Assembly (NCBI RefSeq): GCF_020866845.1
Contig: NZ_CP086594.1
Coordinates: 186,001 to 250,000 of the forward strand
Direction of reading: 5' to 3'
From: Sphingomonas radiodurans
Lineage (GTDB): Bacteria; Pseudomonadota; Alphaproteobacteria; Sphingomonadales; Sphingomonadaceae
DNA: 64,000 nucleotides
Below are positions 43,582 through 52,428 of this stretch, piece by piece. A model generated the notes under the pieces. That model was not told the origin of the DNA, made no database searches, and was given only the letters and a program-made list of their open reading frames with translations. Position 1 is the stretch's first letter; each line of letters opens with the position of its first letter. The position numbers were made by a program, and so were the translations under genes.

Positions 43582-45372
43582 TTACGCGGCAGCGCGATCC
43601 TCGAAATAGGCCTTCAAGTCACGCTTGAGAATTTTCCCGTTGGCATTGCGCGGCAGCATCTCATCGCAGAAGCGGATCGCCACCGGCACCTTGAACGCCG
43701 CGAGCCGCGCGCGCACCCAGGCCTGAAGCTCCGCCTCGCTCGCCGTCGCGCCCGGGGCGAGATGCACCACGGCAGCTGGCTCCTCGCCCAGCGTGCGATG
43801 CGGGATGCCGATCAGCGCGCAGTCGGTGACCGCGGGATGATCGTAGAGGACGTTCTCGATCTCGCTCGAATAGATGTTCTCACCGCCGCGGATTACCATG
43901 TCCTTCGCGCGATCGATGATGAAGCAGAACCCTTCCTCGTCGATCCGCGCGAGATCGCCCGTGCGCACCCAGCCGTCCACGAAAGTAGCGGCGGTCGCCT
44001 CGGGCTTGTTCCAATAGCCCTTCACGATCATCGGCCCGCGCGCCCACAATTCGCCCACTTCTCCGGTAGGAAGTTCGCGCACGCCGTCGGCGTCCATGAT
44101 CTTGAGATCGGCAACCGCCACAGCCGGGCCGCAGCTTTCGGGGCGATGAATATAATCCTCCCCCGAATGCGTCGTCACCGTCGCGGTCGTTTCGGTCATA
44201 CCCCAGCCGTTGCCTGGCGCGCTCTTCAGATCGCTGGCAATCTTGCGCACCAGCTCGGGAGCAGACGGCGCGCCGCCATAACCGATCGTCTCCAGGCTGG
44301 AGAGATCGTAGCGATGGCGTTCCGGGTGCTCGAGCAACTGCCAGGCGATCGTCGGCACCCCGCCCGTCGAATTGACCTTCTCGCGCTCGATGATCTCCAT
44401 CGCGCGGACCGGCTCGAACTTGCGCATGTAGATGATGGTATGGCCACCCGCCATCGCACCCATCAGCCCGGCCGACAGCGCCGTCGCGTGGAACAGCGGG
44501 ATAACGGTCAACGCCACCTTCGGCACCGGCTCGGGCAGCGGATCGCCGCGCCGCAGGATGGTACGCGCGGCGGCAAAGCCGGTCGACAGGATATTGGTCA
44601 TGAAGTTGCGATGCGTGCCCAGCGCGCCCTTCGGCTTGCCGGTGGTGCCGCTGGTGTAGAGGATCGTTGCCTCGTCCTCGGGCAGCAACTCGACCGGCGG
44701 CAACTCGCCCGCTGGCAACGACGGCCAATCGTGCGGCGTACCGATCACATCCTCAAGTCGCTCCGCGCCGCCCTCTTCCTCGATAACAAGCGGGCGCGCG
44801 GCGCGGCCGACCAGCACGCGCTCCAGCATCGGCAGCGCGGCCCGCAGCGGCGCGATGCGTTCCCACCGCTCGTCGTCCGCGATCAGCACCTTGGCGCCTG
44901 AATCGGTCAATCCATAGGCGAGTTCCTCTCCGGTCCACCACGCGTTGAGCGGCACCGCGATCGCCCCGAGTGTCGTGATCGCGAAGAACCCGACGATCCA
45001 TTCCGGCAAGTTGCGCATCGCGATCGCCACGCGATCACCCTTGGTCACGCCGCCGCGCACAAGATCGGCTGCCAGCGCCGCGACGGCGCGAAATTGCGCG
45101 TCGTAGCTGACCCGCTCATCTTCGTAGATCGTCGCCAGCCGGTCGCCGTGGTTTCGCGACAACACGAGCAGCGCGGCCATATGCGGCGGCGCGTTCTTCC
45201 ACACGCGGGTCGGCACCCCGCGGATGTCGAGCGTCTCCATCTCGAACTTGGCGCCCGGTGCGGTAAGCGCGGCCCCGGCCTGTGCGACGGACATCGCCGG
45301 CCATGACACGGCCGTTGGTTGCGTAGCCAAGACGATTTCCTCCATCGCTAAATTCAGAAGCTTCGATCCCAT
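43582..45372 (-). CDS. AMP-dependent acyl-CoA synthetase/ligase
   Basis: An adenylate-forming enzyme that activates a carboxylic acid to its CoA thioester with ATP. The P-loop-like motif is YTSGTTGKPKGA (about residue 240), the A5 motif GWGMTETTA, the A7/A8 region WVRTGDLARIDEEGFCFIIDRAKDM, and the catalytic Lys is in NANGKILKRDL near the end. The 596 residues include a 60-residue N-terminal extension; ATG 45345 is an alternative start. It is divergent from the serine hydrolase and lies beside a beta-oxidation cluster, so a fatty or cyclic acid is the likely substrate. Confidence 0.9.
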   Translation of the reverse strand: MGSKLLNLAMEEIVLATQPTAVSWPAMSVAQAGAALTAPGAKFEMETLDIRGVPTRVWKNAPPHMAALLVLSRNHGDRLATIYEDERVSYDAQFRAVAALAADLVRGGVTKGDRVAIAMRNLPEWIVGFFAITTLGAIAVPLNAWWTGEELAYGLTDSGAKVLIADDERWERIAPLRAALPMLERVLVGRAARPLVIEEEGGAERLEDVIGTPHDWPSLPAGELPPVELLPEDEATILYTSGTTGKPKGALGTHRNFMTNILSTGFAAARTILRRGDPLPEPVPKVALTVIPLFHATALSAGLMGAMAGGHTIIYMRKFEPVRAMEIIEREKVNSTGGVPTIAWQLLEHPERHRYDLSSLETIGYGGAPSAPELVRKIASDLKSAPGNGWGMTETTATVTTHSGEDYIHRPESCGPAVAVADLKIMDADGVRELPTGEVGELWARGPMIVKGYWNKPEATAATFVDGWVRTGDLARIDEEGFCFIIDRAKDMVIRGGENIYSSEIENVLYDHPAVTDCALIGIPHRTLGEEPAAVVHLAPGATASEAELQAWVRARLAAFKVPVAIRFCDEMLPRNANGKILKRDLKAYFEDRAAA

Positions 45373-45443
45373 GTTAGGATTGATTCAAGGCCCGCTCAAG
45401 CGATAGGGAGAAACCGAATTAGAAACGGGGGTACGGAGAGGCC

Positions 45444-46667
45444 ATGAAGATCGCAACGCCCGAGAAGCATGGATTTGACGGCAAGCGGCTGGCGGCCATC
45501 GATACGTTCCTGAAAGAACGGTACCTTGATGCGGGCGAGTTCCCCCACGCTCAATTGCTCGTCGCGCGCGACGGCAAGATCGTCCATTTCTCGTCGCAGG
45601 GCGCAGCGCGCGAAGGCAGCAGCAAGCAGATCGACGAAACCAGCCTGTTCCGCATCGCCTCGATGACGAAGCCGATCACGTCGGTGGCGTTCATGATGCT
45701 GCTCGAGGAAGCAAAGGTCGCGCTCGACACCCCGGTCCATCACGTACTGCCGGAATTCAAGAAGGTCGGCGTCTATGCCGGCGGCGGCGCAGGCGTGCCG
45801 TTCATGACCAAGACCACTGACGAGCCGATGCGGATGGTCGATCTCCTGCGCCACACCGCCGGCCTTACATATGGCTTTCAGAACCGCTCGAACGTCGACG
45901 CCGCGCATCGCGAGCTGAAGCTCGAAAATTGGCACGGCAACCACGATCTCGACAGCTTCGTCGCCGAGCTCGGCAAGCTGCCGCTCGAATTCTCGCCCGG
46001 CACCAGCTGGAATTATTCCGTTGCCACTGACGTGCTCGGCGCGGTCGTGCAGCGCGTGTCCGGAATGTCGCTGCCCGACTTTTTCGAGAAGCGCATCTTC
46101 AAGCCGCTCGGCATGAACGACACCGGCTTCACCGTGCCCAAGGACAAGCTCGATCGCCTCGTCGATTGCTACACGCTGATCCCCGGCAAGGGTAAGGTGA
46201 TGTTCGATCGCGCCACCGAGAGCATGTGGTCGAAGCCGTTCAAGCTCGTCTCGGGCGGCGGCGGGCTGGTCTCGACCGCGCTCGATTATCAGCGCTTCTG
46301 CCAGATGTGCCTCAACGGCGGCGAGCTCGATGGCACGCGCATCCTCGGTCGCAAGACGATCGAGTTAATGACTCAAAACCACCTGCCCGGCGGCGCGGAC
46401 CTGTCGGCCATGTCGAAATCGCTGTTCAGCGAAACGCAGAACGCCGGCACTGGCTTCGGCCTCGGCTTCGCGGTCACGATCGACACGGCGCGCTCGATGA
46501 TGCCGGGCAGCGTCGGCGAATATTACTGGGGCGGCATGTTCTCGACTGCGTTCTTCATCGATCCCGTCGAGCGCATCTCGATGGTGTTCATGACGCAGCT
46601 GTCGCCCAGCATGATCTACCCCATCCGCCGCGAGCTCAAGACACTGATCTATTCGGCGATGACTTAA
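45444..46667 (+). CDS. Serine hydrolase (beta-lactamase-like/EstB-like esterase)
   Basis: A cytoplasmic penicillin-binding-protein-fold hydrolase of 407 residues. The nucleophile motif is SMTK (about residues 73-76), the second motif is YSVATD (Tyr), and WGGMFST near the end replaces the KTG motif. No signal peptide is present. Such proteins often act as carboxylesterases on short acyl esters. It may supply acids to the divergent acyl-CoA ligase, but that is only inferred from position. Confidence 0.85.
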   Translation: MKIATPEKHGFDGKRLAAIDTFLKERYLDAGEFPHAQLLVARDGKIVHFSSQGAAREGSSKQIDETSLFRIASMTKPITSVAFMMLLEEAKVALDTPVHHVLPEFKKVGVYAGGGAGVPFMTKTTDEPMRMVDLLRHTAGLTYGFQNRSNVDAAHRELKLENWHGNHDLDSFVAELGKLPLEFSPGTSWNYSVATDVLGAVVQRVSGMSLPDFFEKRIFKPLGMNDTGFTVPKDKLDRLVDCYTLIPGKGKVMFDRATESMWSKPFKLVSGGGGLVSTALDYQRFCQMCLNGGELDGTRILGRKTIELMTQNHLPGGADLSAMSKSLFSETQNAGTGFGLGFAVTIDTARSMMPGSVGEYYWGGMFSTAFFIDPVERISMVFMTQLSPSMIYPIRRELKTLIYSAMT

Positions 46668-46676
46668 CGAAGCCCC

Positions 46677-46780
46677 GTTCCCCGGCGAAGGCCGGGGCCA
46701 AGTTGGAGGCCGCTGGTTGATGAACCCGCACCGCTTCCCGACGACCCTGATGCAACTGGACCCCGGCCTCGCCGGGGAAC
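46677..46780. repeat. Inverted pair of REP-like palindromes, type 3
   Basis: The left unit GTTCCCCGGCGAAGGCCGGGG (46677-46706 with flank CCAAGTTG) and the right unit (46752-46780, CAACTGGACC then CCGGCCTCGCCGGGGAAC) are inverted copies with small differences. They fill the gap between the hydrolase and the FadJ-like gene. Confidence 0.85.
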
Positions 46781-46792
46781 TAGGAGACCAAA

Positions 46793-48823
46793 ATGACTTC
46801 CCCCGTCCGCTTCGAACGCCACGACGACATCCTCGTCATCATTTCAGATTCCCCCCCGGTGAACGCACTCGGCGCAGGCGTCCGTGATGGTCTCCACGCC
46901 GGCGTCAGCCAGGGCATCGCCGATCCCGCGGTGAAGGCGATGGTGATCCGCTGCGATGGCAAGACCTTCTTCGCCGGCGCCGACATCACCGAATTCGGCA
47001 AGCCACCTGCAGGCGCGTCGCTCCACGAAGTGATCGCGATGATGGATTCGAGCGAGAAGCCGATCGTCGCCGCGATCCACGGCACGGCGCTTGGCGGCGG
47101 CTGCGAAGTTGCGCTGTCGTGCCACTATCGCGTCGCAGTGCCCTCGGCGGTGATGGGGCTGCCGGAAGTAAAGCTCGGCCTGCTCCCAGGTGCCGGCGGC
47201 ACGCAGCGCCTGCCGCGCATCGTCGGCGTGAAAGCCGCGCTCGAGATGGTCGCGATCGGCGATCCGATCCCCGCCAAGAAGGCCGCCGAAGTCGGCCTGG
47301 TCGACCGTGTCGTCGGCGAGGATAGCCTGGAGGCCGACGCAATCGCCTTTGCCCGCGAAATCGCCGACACGCGCCCGATCCCACGCGTCCGCGACAAGAC
47401 CGTCGCCCCTGATCCCGAGGCAGTGGAAGCCTTCAAGAAGGCCAACGGCCGCAAGATGCGCGGCTTCGATGCGCCGGCCGCCAACATCGCCTGCGTCGTC
47501 GCGGCGAGCGAGCTGCCGTTCGACGAAGGCATGAAGTTCGAGCGCGATGAGTTCATGAAGCTGATGACGGGCACGCAGTCCGCCGCGCAGCGCCACCTGT
47601 TCTTCGCCGAGCGCCAAGCCGCCAAGATCGACGACATCGATCCCAAGACGACGCCGCTTCGCCCGATCAACAAGGTCGGCGTGATCGGCGCCGGCACGAT
47701 GGGCGGCGGCATCTCGATGAACTTCCTGTCGGCGGGCATCCCCGTCACGATCGTCGAGATGCAGCAGGACGCGCTCGACCGCGGCACCGGCGTGATGCGC
47801 AAGAACTACGAGGCGTCGGCCGCCAAGGGCCGCATCAAGCCCGACGCACCCGAAAAGGCGATGGGCCTCCTCACCCCCACGCTCAGCCTCGACGATCTCG
47901 CCGACTGCGATCTCATCATCGAAGCCGTCTACGAGAACATGGACGTCAAGAAGGAGCTGTTCGGCAAGCTCGACGCCATCGCGAAGCCCGGCGCGATCCT
48001 CGCGTCGAACACCAGCTACCTCAACGTCGACGAGATCGCCGCCTCCACGAAGCGCCCCGAAGACGTGCTCGGCATGCACTTCTTCTCCCCCGCCAACGTC
48101 ATGCGCCTGCTCGAAGTCGTGCGCGGCGAGAAGACCGCCAAGGACGTGCTCGCCACCGTCATGGCGCTCGCCAAGAAGATCCGAAAGGTCGCGGTGGTCG
48201 CCGGCGTCTGCCACGGCTTCATCGGCAACCGCATGCTGAGCCCGCGTCAGATCGAGGCCAACAAGCTCCTCATGGAAGGCGCCACCCCAGCGCAGATCGA
48301 CAAGGTCCATGTCGATTTCGGCATGCCGATGGGCCCGTTCCAGATGGCCGACCTCGCCGGCGTCGACATCGGCTGGCACCGCGACCCCAGCCGCATCGAG
48401 AGCATCCGCGACGCGCTCGCCGCCGAAGGCCGCTGGGGTCAGAAGAAGAGCGCCGGCTATTACGATTACGACGAGAAGCGCAACGCCACCCTCAGCCCCC
48501 GCGCGCTCGAGATCATCGAGGAGTTCCGCTCGAAATCGAACCTCCCGAAACGCGAGATCACGGATCAGGAGATCATCGAACGCACGCTCTATTCGATGGT
48601 CAACGAAGGCGCGCTGATCCTCGAAGAAGGCAAGGCGCAGCGCGCCAGCGACATCGATGTGGTATGGATCATGGGGTACGGCTGGCCGGTATACCGCGGC
48701 GGCCCGATGTTCTGGGCGCAGACCGAGGGCTTGCCGAAGGTCGTGGCCGGGCTCGAAAAGCACGGCTTCAAGGTCGCCGAAAGCCTGAAGACCGCGGCCG
48801 AGAATGGTAGCCCGCTGAAGTGA
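46793..48823 (+). CDS. Bifunctional enoyl-CoA hydratase / 3-hydroxyacyl-CoA dehydrogenase (FadB/FadJ type)
   Basis: Catalyses the second and third steps of beta-oxidation on one chain. The N-terminal crotonase domain (about 1-190) has [11 protein letters not shown] and [17 protein letters not shown] with the catalytic Glu pair in [14 protein letters not shown]. The Rossmann domain starts with [15 protein letters not shown] (near residue 297), and the C-terminal 3HCDH domains contain [14 protein letters not shown] and GFIGNR. The 676 residues fit FadJ-like proteins. It leads a run of dehydrogenases and a thioesterase on the same strand. Confidence 0.95.
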   Translation: MTSPVRFERHDDILVIISDSPPVNALGAGVRDGLHAGVSQGIADPAVKAMVIRCDGKTFFAGADITEFGKPPAGASLHEVIAMMDSSEKPIVAAIHGTALGGGCEVALSCHYRVAVPSAVMGLPEVKLGLLPGAGGTQRLPRIVGVKAALEMVAIGDPIPAKKAAEVGLVDRVVGEDSLEADAIAFAREIADTRPIPRVRDKTVAPDPEAVEAFKKANGRKMRGFDAPAANIACVVAASELPFDEGMKFERDEFMKLMTGTQSAAQRHLFFAERQAAKIDDIDPKTTPLRPINKVGVIGAGTMGGGISMNFLSAGIPVTIVEMQQDALDRGTGVMRKNYEASAAKGRIKPDAPEKAMGLLTPTLSLDDLADCDLIIEAVYENMDVKKELFGKLDAIAKPGAILASNTSYLNVDEIAASTKRPEDVLGMHFFSPANVMRLLEVVRGEKTAKDVLATVMALAKKIRKVAVVAGVCHGFIGNRMLSPRQIEANKLLMEGATPAQIDKVHVDFGMPMGPFQMADLAGVDIGWHRDPSRIESIRDALAAEGRWGQKKSAGYYDYDEKRNATLSPRALEIIEEFRSKSNLPKREITDQEIIERTLYSMVNEGALILEEGKAQRASDIDVVWIMGYGWPVYRGGPMFWAQTEGLPKVVAGLEKHGFKVAESLKTAAENGSPLK

Positions 48824-48830
48824 CATTCGC

Positions 48831-48852
48831 GCACTCCCCCGCGGGGGAGTGC
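48831..48852. repeat. Perfect 22-bp palindrome
   Basis: GCACTCCCCCGCGGGGGAGTGC is a perfect inverted repeat just after the FadJ-like stop and 20 bases before the next start. It may act as an mRNA-stabilising hairpin or be another member of the short palindrome families. Confidence 0.8.
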
Positions 48853-48872
48853 AAGGCATATTGGAGAAACCA

Positions 48873-50057
48873 ATGACCGATATTGACCAGTTTCGCACCG
48901 AGACGCGCGCATGGCTCGAGGCCAATTGCCCGCCCGAAATGCGCGAGCCGATGCGCTCGGACAAGGACACCGTCTGGGGCGGCCGCGACCAGAGCGCGAT
49001 GACCCCGGCGCAGAAGCAATGGATGGACGCGATGGGCGCCAAGGGCTGGACCGTGCCCGACTGGCCCAAGGAATATGGCGGCGGCGGCCTCAGCCCCGCC
49101 GAGACGAAGGCACTGCGCGAGGAAATGGCCGCGATCCGTGCGCGCAACCCGCTGTCCTCGTTCGGCATCTCGATGCTCGGGCCGGCACTGCTGAAGTACG
49201 GCACCGAGGAGCAGAAGAAGGAGCATCTGCCCAAGATCGCGCGCGGCGAAATCCGCTGGTGCCAGGGCTATTCCGAGCCCAACGCCGGCTCCGACCTCGC
49301 CAGCCTCGCCACCAGCGCCGAGGACATGGGCGATCACTTCCTCGTCAACGGCCAGAAGGTATGGACCAGCTACGCCGATCAGGCCGACTGGATCTTCTGC
49401 CTCGTCCGCACCGACAAGACGAACAAGCACAACGGCATCAGCTTCGTCCTGTTCGACATGGCGACGCCGGGCGTCTCGACCAAGCCGATCCTGCTGATCA
49501 GCGGCTATTCGCCGTTCTGCGAAACCTTCTTCGACAATGTGAAGGTGCCCAAGGGCAATCTCGTCGGCACGCTCAACAAGGGCTGGGACGTCGCCAAGTA
49601 CCTGCTCGGCCATGAGCGCGAGATGATCTCGAACATGGGCCTGGGCGGTGGCGGCAAGAACCCGCTGATCGACGGCGCGATCGCAACGGTCGGTCTCGAT
49701 CACGACGGCCGCCTCGCAGATCCGCTGCTGCGCGCCAAGATCGCCGAGTTCGAAGTCCGCTCGAAGGCGTTCGCCGCCCAGTCCGAGCGCTTCATCGACG
49801 AGCTGAAGGCCGGTCGCGCGCACCCCGCACAGCCCTCGATGATGAAATATTACGGCACCGAACTGAATAAGTCGCGCTACGAACTCGTCATGGCGACGGG
49901 CGGTTCGGACGCGCTCGAATGGGAAAGCGAGCGCTCCGACGGCGGCCATTCCGCCCGCTCGTGGCTGCGCACCAAGGCGAATTCGATCGAGGGCGGCACC
50001 AGCGAAGTGCAGCTCAACATCATCGCCAAGCGCATCCTGGAACTGCCGGGGGCGTGA
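48873..50057 (+). CDS. Acyl-CoA dehydrogenase
   Basis: A 394-residue FadE-type dehydrogenase. It shows VPDWPKEYGGGGLS, the FAD/substrate segment CQGYSEPNAGSDLA, VWTSYADQADWIF, and the C-terminal SIEGGTSEVQLNIIAKRIL. The ATG at 48873 follows TTGGAGAAACC. The next gene is a second dehydrogenase of the other sequence type, so the two may form one enzyme. Confidence 0.92.
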   Translation: MTDIDQFRTETRAWLEANCPPEMREPMRSDKDTVWGGRDQSAMTPAQKQWMDAMGAKGWTVPDWPKEYGGGGLSPAETKALREEMAAIRARNPLSSFGISMLGPALLKYGTEEQKKEHLPKIARGEIRWCQGYSEPNAGSDLASLATSAEDMGDHFLVNGQKVWTSYADQADWIFCLVRTDKTNKHNGISFVLFDMATPGVSTKPILLISGYSPFCETFFDNVKVPKGNLVGTLNKGWDVAKYLLGHEREMISNMGLGGGGKNPLIDGAIATVGLDHDGRLADPLLRAKIAEFEVRSKAFAAQSERFIDELKAGRAHPAQPSMMKYYGTELNKSRYELVMATGGSDALEWESERSDGGHSARSWLRTKANSIEGGTSEVQLNIIAKRILELPGA

Positions 50058-50067
50058 GCCAAACAAG

Positions 50068-50091
50068 CCCTCTCCCCTTCAGGGGAGAGGG
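50068..50091. repeat. REP-like palindrome, type 1 (single, no tail)
   Basis: CCCTCTCCCC-TTCA-GGGGAGAGGG between two dehydrogenase genes. The tail seen in other copies is missing; the sequence runs on as AGCAAAAGG. The GGGGAGAGGGAG end lies 15-18 bases before the next start. Confidence 0.9.
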
Positions 50092-50108
50092 AGCAAAAGG
50101 ATGAATCG

Positions 50109-51236
50109 ATGCCGCTCTACCTCAACGAAGACCAGACGATGCTGCGCGACAGCGCACGCGATTTCATCGCCGACACCGCCCCCGTCAGCCACATGCGCAA
50201 GCTGCGCGACGACAAGGATTCGACCGGCTTCAGCCGTGACCTGTGGAAGCAGTTCGCCGAAATGGGCTTCACCGGCATCCTGATCGACGAAGCGCAGGGT
50301 GGCCTCGGCCTCGGCCATGTCGAGGCCGGCGTCGTGCTGGAGGAAATCGGCCGCAACCTGTCGCCGTCGCCCTTCCTGCAGACCGCCGTTGCCGCCGTCG
50401 AGGCGCTCAAGGGCACGCCGCACGCCGATCGCTGGTTCCCCGGCATCATCGCCGGCGAGACCGTCGCGGCACTCGCGATCGATGAAGGCGCCAAGTTCCG
50501 CGCCTCGGTCGCGATGAAGGCCGAGCGTTCGGGCAACGGCTTCAAGCTCACCGGCACAAAGCAGTTCGTCCACCACGGCCATGTCGCCGACATGCTGATC
50601 GTCGCTGCCCGCACCTCGGGCTCGGCCGACGATCAGGACGGCGTCACGCTCTTTGCCGTGCCCAAGGACGCAGCCGGGATGATCGCCACCGCCGAGCGGC
50701 TCACCGACGCGAGCCTTGCCGCGCGCATCACGTTCGAAGGCGTCGAGGTCGATGCCGATGCGGTGATCGGTGAAGTCGATGCCGGCCGCAATCCGCTCGA
50801 TCGCCTGCTGCGCGCTGGTCGTGCAGGCGCCGCCGCGGAGATGCTCGGCGTCGGCTCGGGCGCGATGGACATGACGGTCAGCTACCTCAAGGAGCGCAAG
50901 CAGTTCGGCTCGCTGATCGGCAGCTTCCAGGCGCTCCAGCACCGCGCCGGGCATCTCTACAGCGAGATGGAAGTCGCGCGCGCCGCAGTGCTCAAGGCAC
51001 AGCAATTGCTCGATGCAGGCGACGAGCGCGCCGACGCGGCCGTCTCGGTCGCTAAGGCCATGACCGGGCTCGCCACCATGCTCAGCGTGCAGGAGGGCAT
51101 CCAGATGCACGGCGGCATCGGCATGACCGACGAATATGACATCGGCTTCTACATGAAGCGCCAGCGCGTGCTCGCCGAGCTGTTCGGCGACGCCAACTAC
51201 CACGCCGATCGCCTGGCCCAAGCCGCCGGCTATTGA
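50109..51236 (+). CDS. Acyl-CoA dehydrogenase
   Basis: A 375-residue dehydrogenase. It has the LNEDQTMLRDSARDFIAD start, GLGLGHVEAGVVLEEIGR, KQFGSLIGSFQALQHRAGHLY, and QMHGGIGMTDEYDIGFYMKR as FAD adenine contact. The segment usually reading SEPxxGSD in the middle is not conserved, as in the partner-type subunit of paired dehydrogenases. ATG 50101 is out of frame; 50109 is used. Confidence 0.9.
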   Translation: MPLYLNEDQTMLRDSARDFIADTAPVSHMRKLRDDKDSTGFSRDLWKQFAEMGFTGILIDEAQGGLGLGHVEAGVVLEEIGRNLSPSPFLQTAVAAVEALKGTPHADRWFPGIIAGETVAALAIDEGAKFRASVAMKAERSGNGFKLTGTKQFVHHGHVADMLIVAARTSGSADDQDGVTLFAVPKDAAGMIATAERLTDASLAARITFEGVEVDADAVIGEVDAGRNPLDRLLRAGRAGAAAEMLGVGSGAMDMTVSYLKERKQFGSLIGSFQALQHRAGHLYSEMEVARAAVLKAQQLLDAGDERADAAVSVAKAMTGLATMLSVQEGIQMHGGIGMTDEYDIGFYMKRQRVLAELFGDANYHADRLAQAAGY

Positions 51237-51286
51237 CGCAAGGAAGGGGGAGGCTCGCGTTCCCCCCCGAGGTATTGACGCCAATG

Positions 51287-51403
51287 CCCTCTCCCCTTCA
51301 GGGGAGAGGGTGGCCGAGCCGCAGGCAAGGTCGGGAGAGGGGCAGACGCGGCGTGGATTGTCCATGCCCCTCTCCCCGGCCCTCTCCCCTGAAGGGGAGA
51401 GGG
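51287..51403. repeat. REPIN-like inverted pair, type 1
   Basis: Left palindrome 51287-51310 plus an extended tail (TGGCCGAGCC...TCGGGAGAGGGGCAG, to 51345). The right unit 51366-51403 is inverted (GCCCCTCTCCCCGG then the palindrome). They are separated by 20 bases. The right end GGGGAGAGGGAG lies 7-8 bases before the tesB ATG. Confidence 0.9.
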
Positions 51404-51410
51404 AGTTAGA

Positions 51411-52313
51411 ATGACCGAAGCCGCCACCCCAAACGCCCCCACACCTGAAGCCCTTGCCGCCGACCTCGTCGATCTCCTCGACGTCGAGGAGCTCGACACC
51501 GATCTCTATCGCGGCGGCCGGTCACGCGGCGGCGTCGGGCGCGTATTCGGTGGCCAGGTGATTGCACAGGCGCTGCAGGCTGCGCAGCGCTCGACTGAAG
51601 CGCCCAAGGTCGCGCACTCGCTCCATGCCTATTTCATGCGCCCGGGCGACGAGAACTTCCCGATCATCTACCGCGTCGTGCGGGATTTCGAAGGCCGCAG
51701 CTTCGCCACGCGCCGCGTCGTGGCAATGCAGCGCGGCGCGCCGATCCTGAACTTAGCCTGCTCGCTGCAGACGCCCGAGGAAGGCTTTCATCACCAAGAC
51801 GCGATGCCGGACGTGCCACCGCCCGAGGAACTGCCGACCGAGGCCGAGCTGCGCGCGCGCGACGCGGTACATCTGCCCGAAAAGCAGCGGCTGATGGTCA
51901 CGCGTCCACGCCCGATCGAGATCCGTCCGGTTTACCCGCGCAAATGGTTCAACCCGACGCCGACCGATCCGGTCCAGCACAGCTGGTTCCGCATCGTCGC
52001 GCCGATCGGTGACGATCCCGCGATGCACCGCGCGATCCTGTCCTATGCCTCGGACATGGCGTTGCTGGGCACGTGCATGCTGCCGCACGGCGTCAACTGG
52101 ACGACGCCGGGCTTCCAGAGCGCCAGCCTCGATCATTCGATCTGGCTGCACGAGGATTTCCGCGCCGACGAATGGCTGCTGTACGCCACCGACAGCCCCT
52201 GGGCCGGCCACGCCCGCGGCATGAACCGCGGCCAGGTATTCACCCGCGACGGCCGCCTCGTTGCCTCGGTCGCGCAAGAGGGCCTGATCCGCCAGCGCAC
52301 CCCCAAGGCCTGA
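51411..52313 (+). CDS. tesB: Acyl-CoA thioesterase II
   Basis: Hydrolyses medium and long acyl-CoA to free acid and CoA. The double hot-dog protein (300 residues) shows DLYRGGRSRGGVGRVFGGQVIAQAL, SLHAYFMRPGD in the first half, and LDHSIWLHEDFRADEWLLYATDSPWAGHARGMNRGQVF in the second (matches of TesB signature blocks). It ends the beta-oxidation cluster and could relieve CoA trapping. Confidence 0.95.
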   Translation: MTEAATPNAPTPEALAADLVDLLDVEELDTDLYRGGRSRGGVGRVFGGQVIAQALQAAQRSTEAPKVAHSLHAYFMRPGDENFPIIYRVVRDFEGRSFATRRVVAMQRGAPILNLACSLQTPEEGFHHQDAMPDVPPPEELPTEAELRARDAVHLPEKQRLMVTRPRPIEIRPVYPRKWFNPTPTDPVQHSWFRIVAPIGDDPAMHRAILSYASDMALLGTCMLPHGVNWTTPGFQSASLDHSIWLHEDFRADEWLLYATDSPWAGHARGMNRGQVFTRDGRLVASVAQEGLIRQRTPKA

Positions 52314-52322
52314 TCCAAAACC

Positions 52323-52408
52323 CCGTCATCCCGGCCTTGAGCCGGGATCCCGCTTCTCCCGCACCGATTCCGAAGAAGCGGGACCCCGGGTCGGGCCCGG
52401 GTGACATA
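52323..52408. repeat. Inverted pair of REP-like palindromes, type 4
   Basis: GTCATCCCGG...CCGGGATCCCGCTTC (left, about 52324-52356) and the inverted GAAGCGGGACCCCGGG...CCCGGGTGAC (right, about 52373-52408) between tesB and the DUF885 gene. The pair is a fourth sequence type in the window. Confidence 0.85.
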
Positions 52409-52428
52409 GAGATGTAGAGGATGAAGCC

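Noticed and set aside
46844..49234. A 796-residue minus-strand open frame opposite the FadJ-like and dehydrogenase genes
   Set aside because: It spans two clear genes on the other strand, has no recognisable domain and its composition is that of antisense GC-rich codons.
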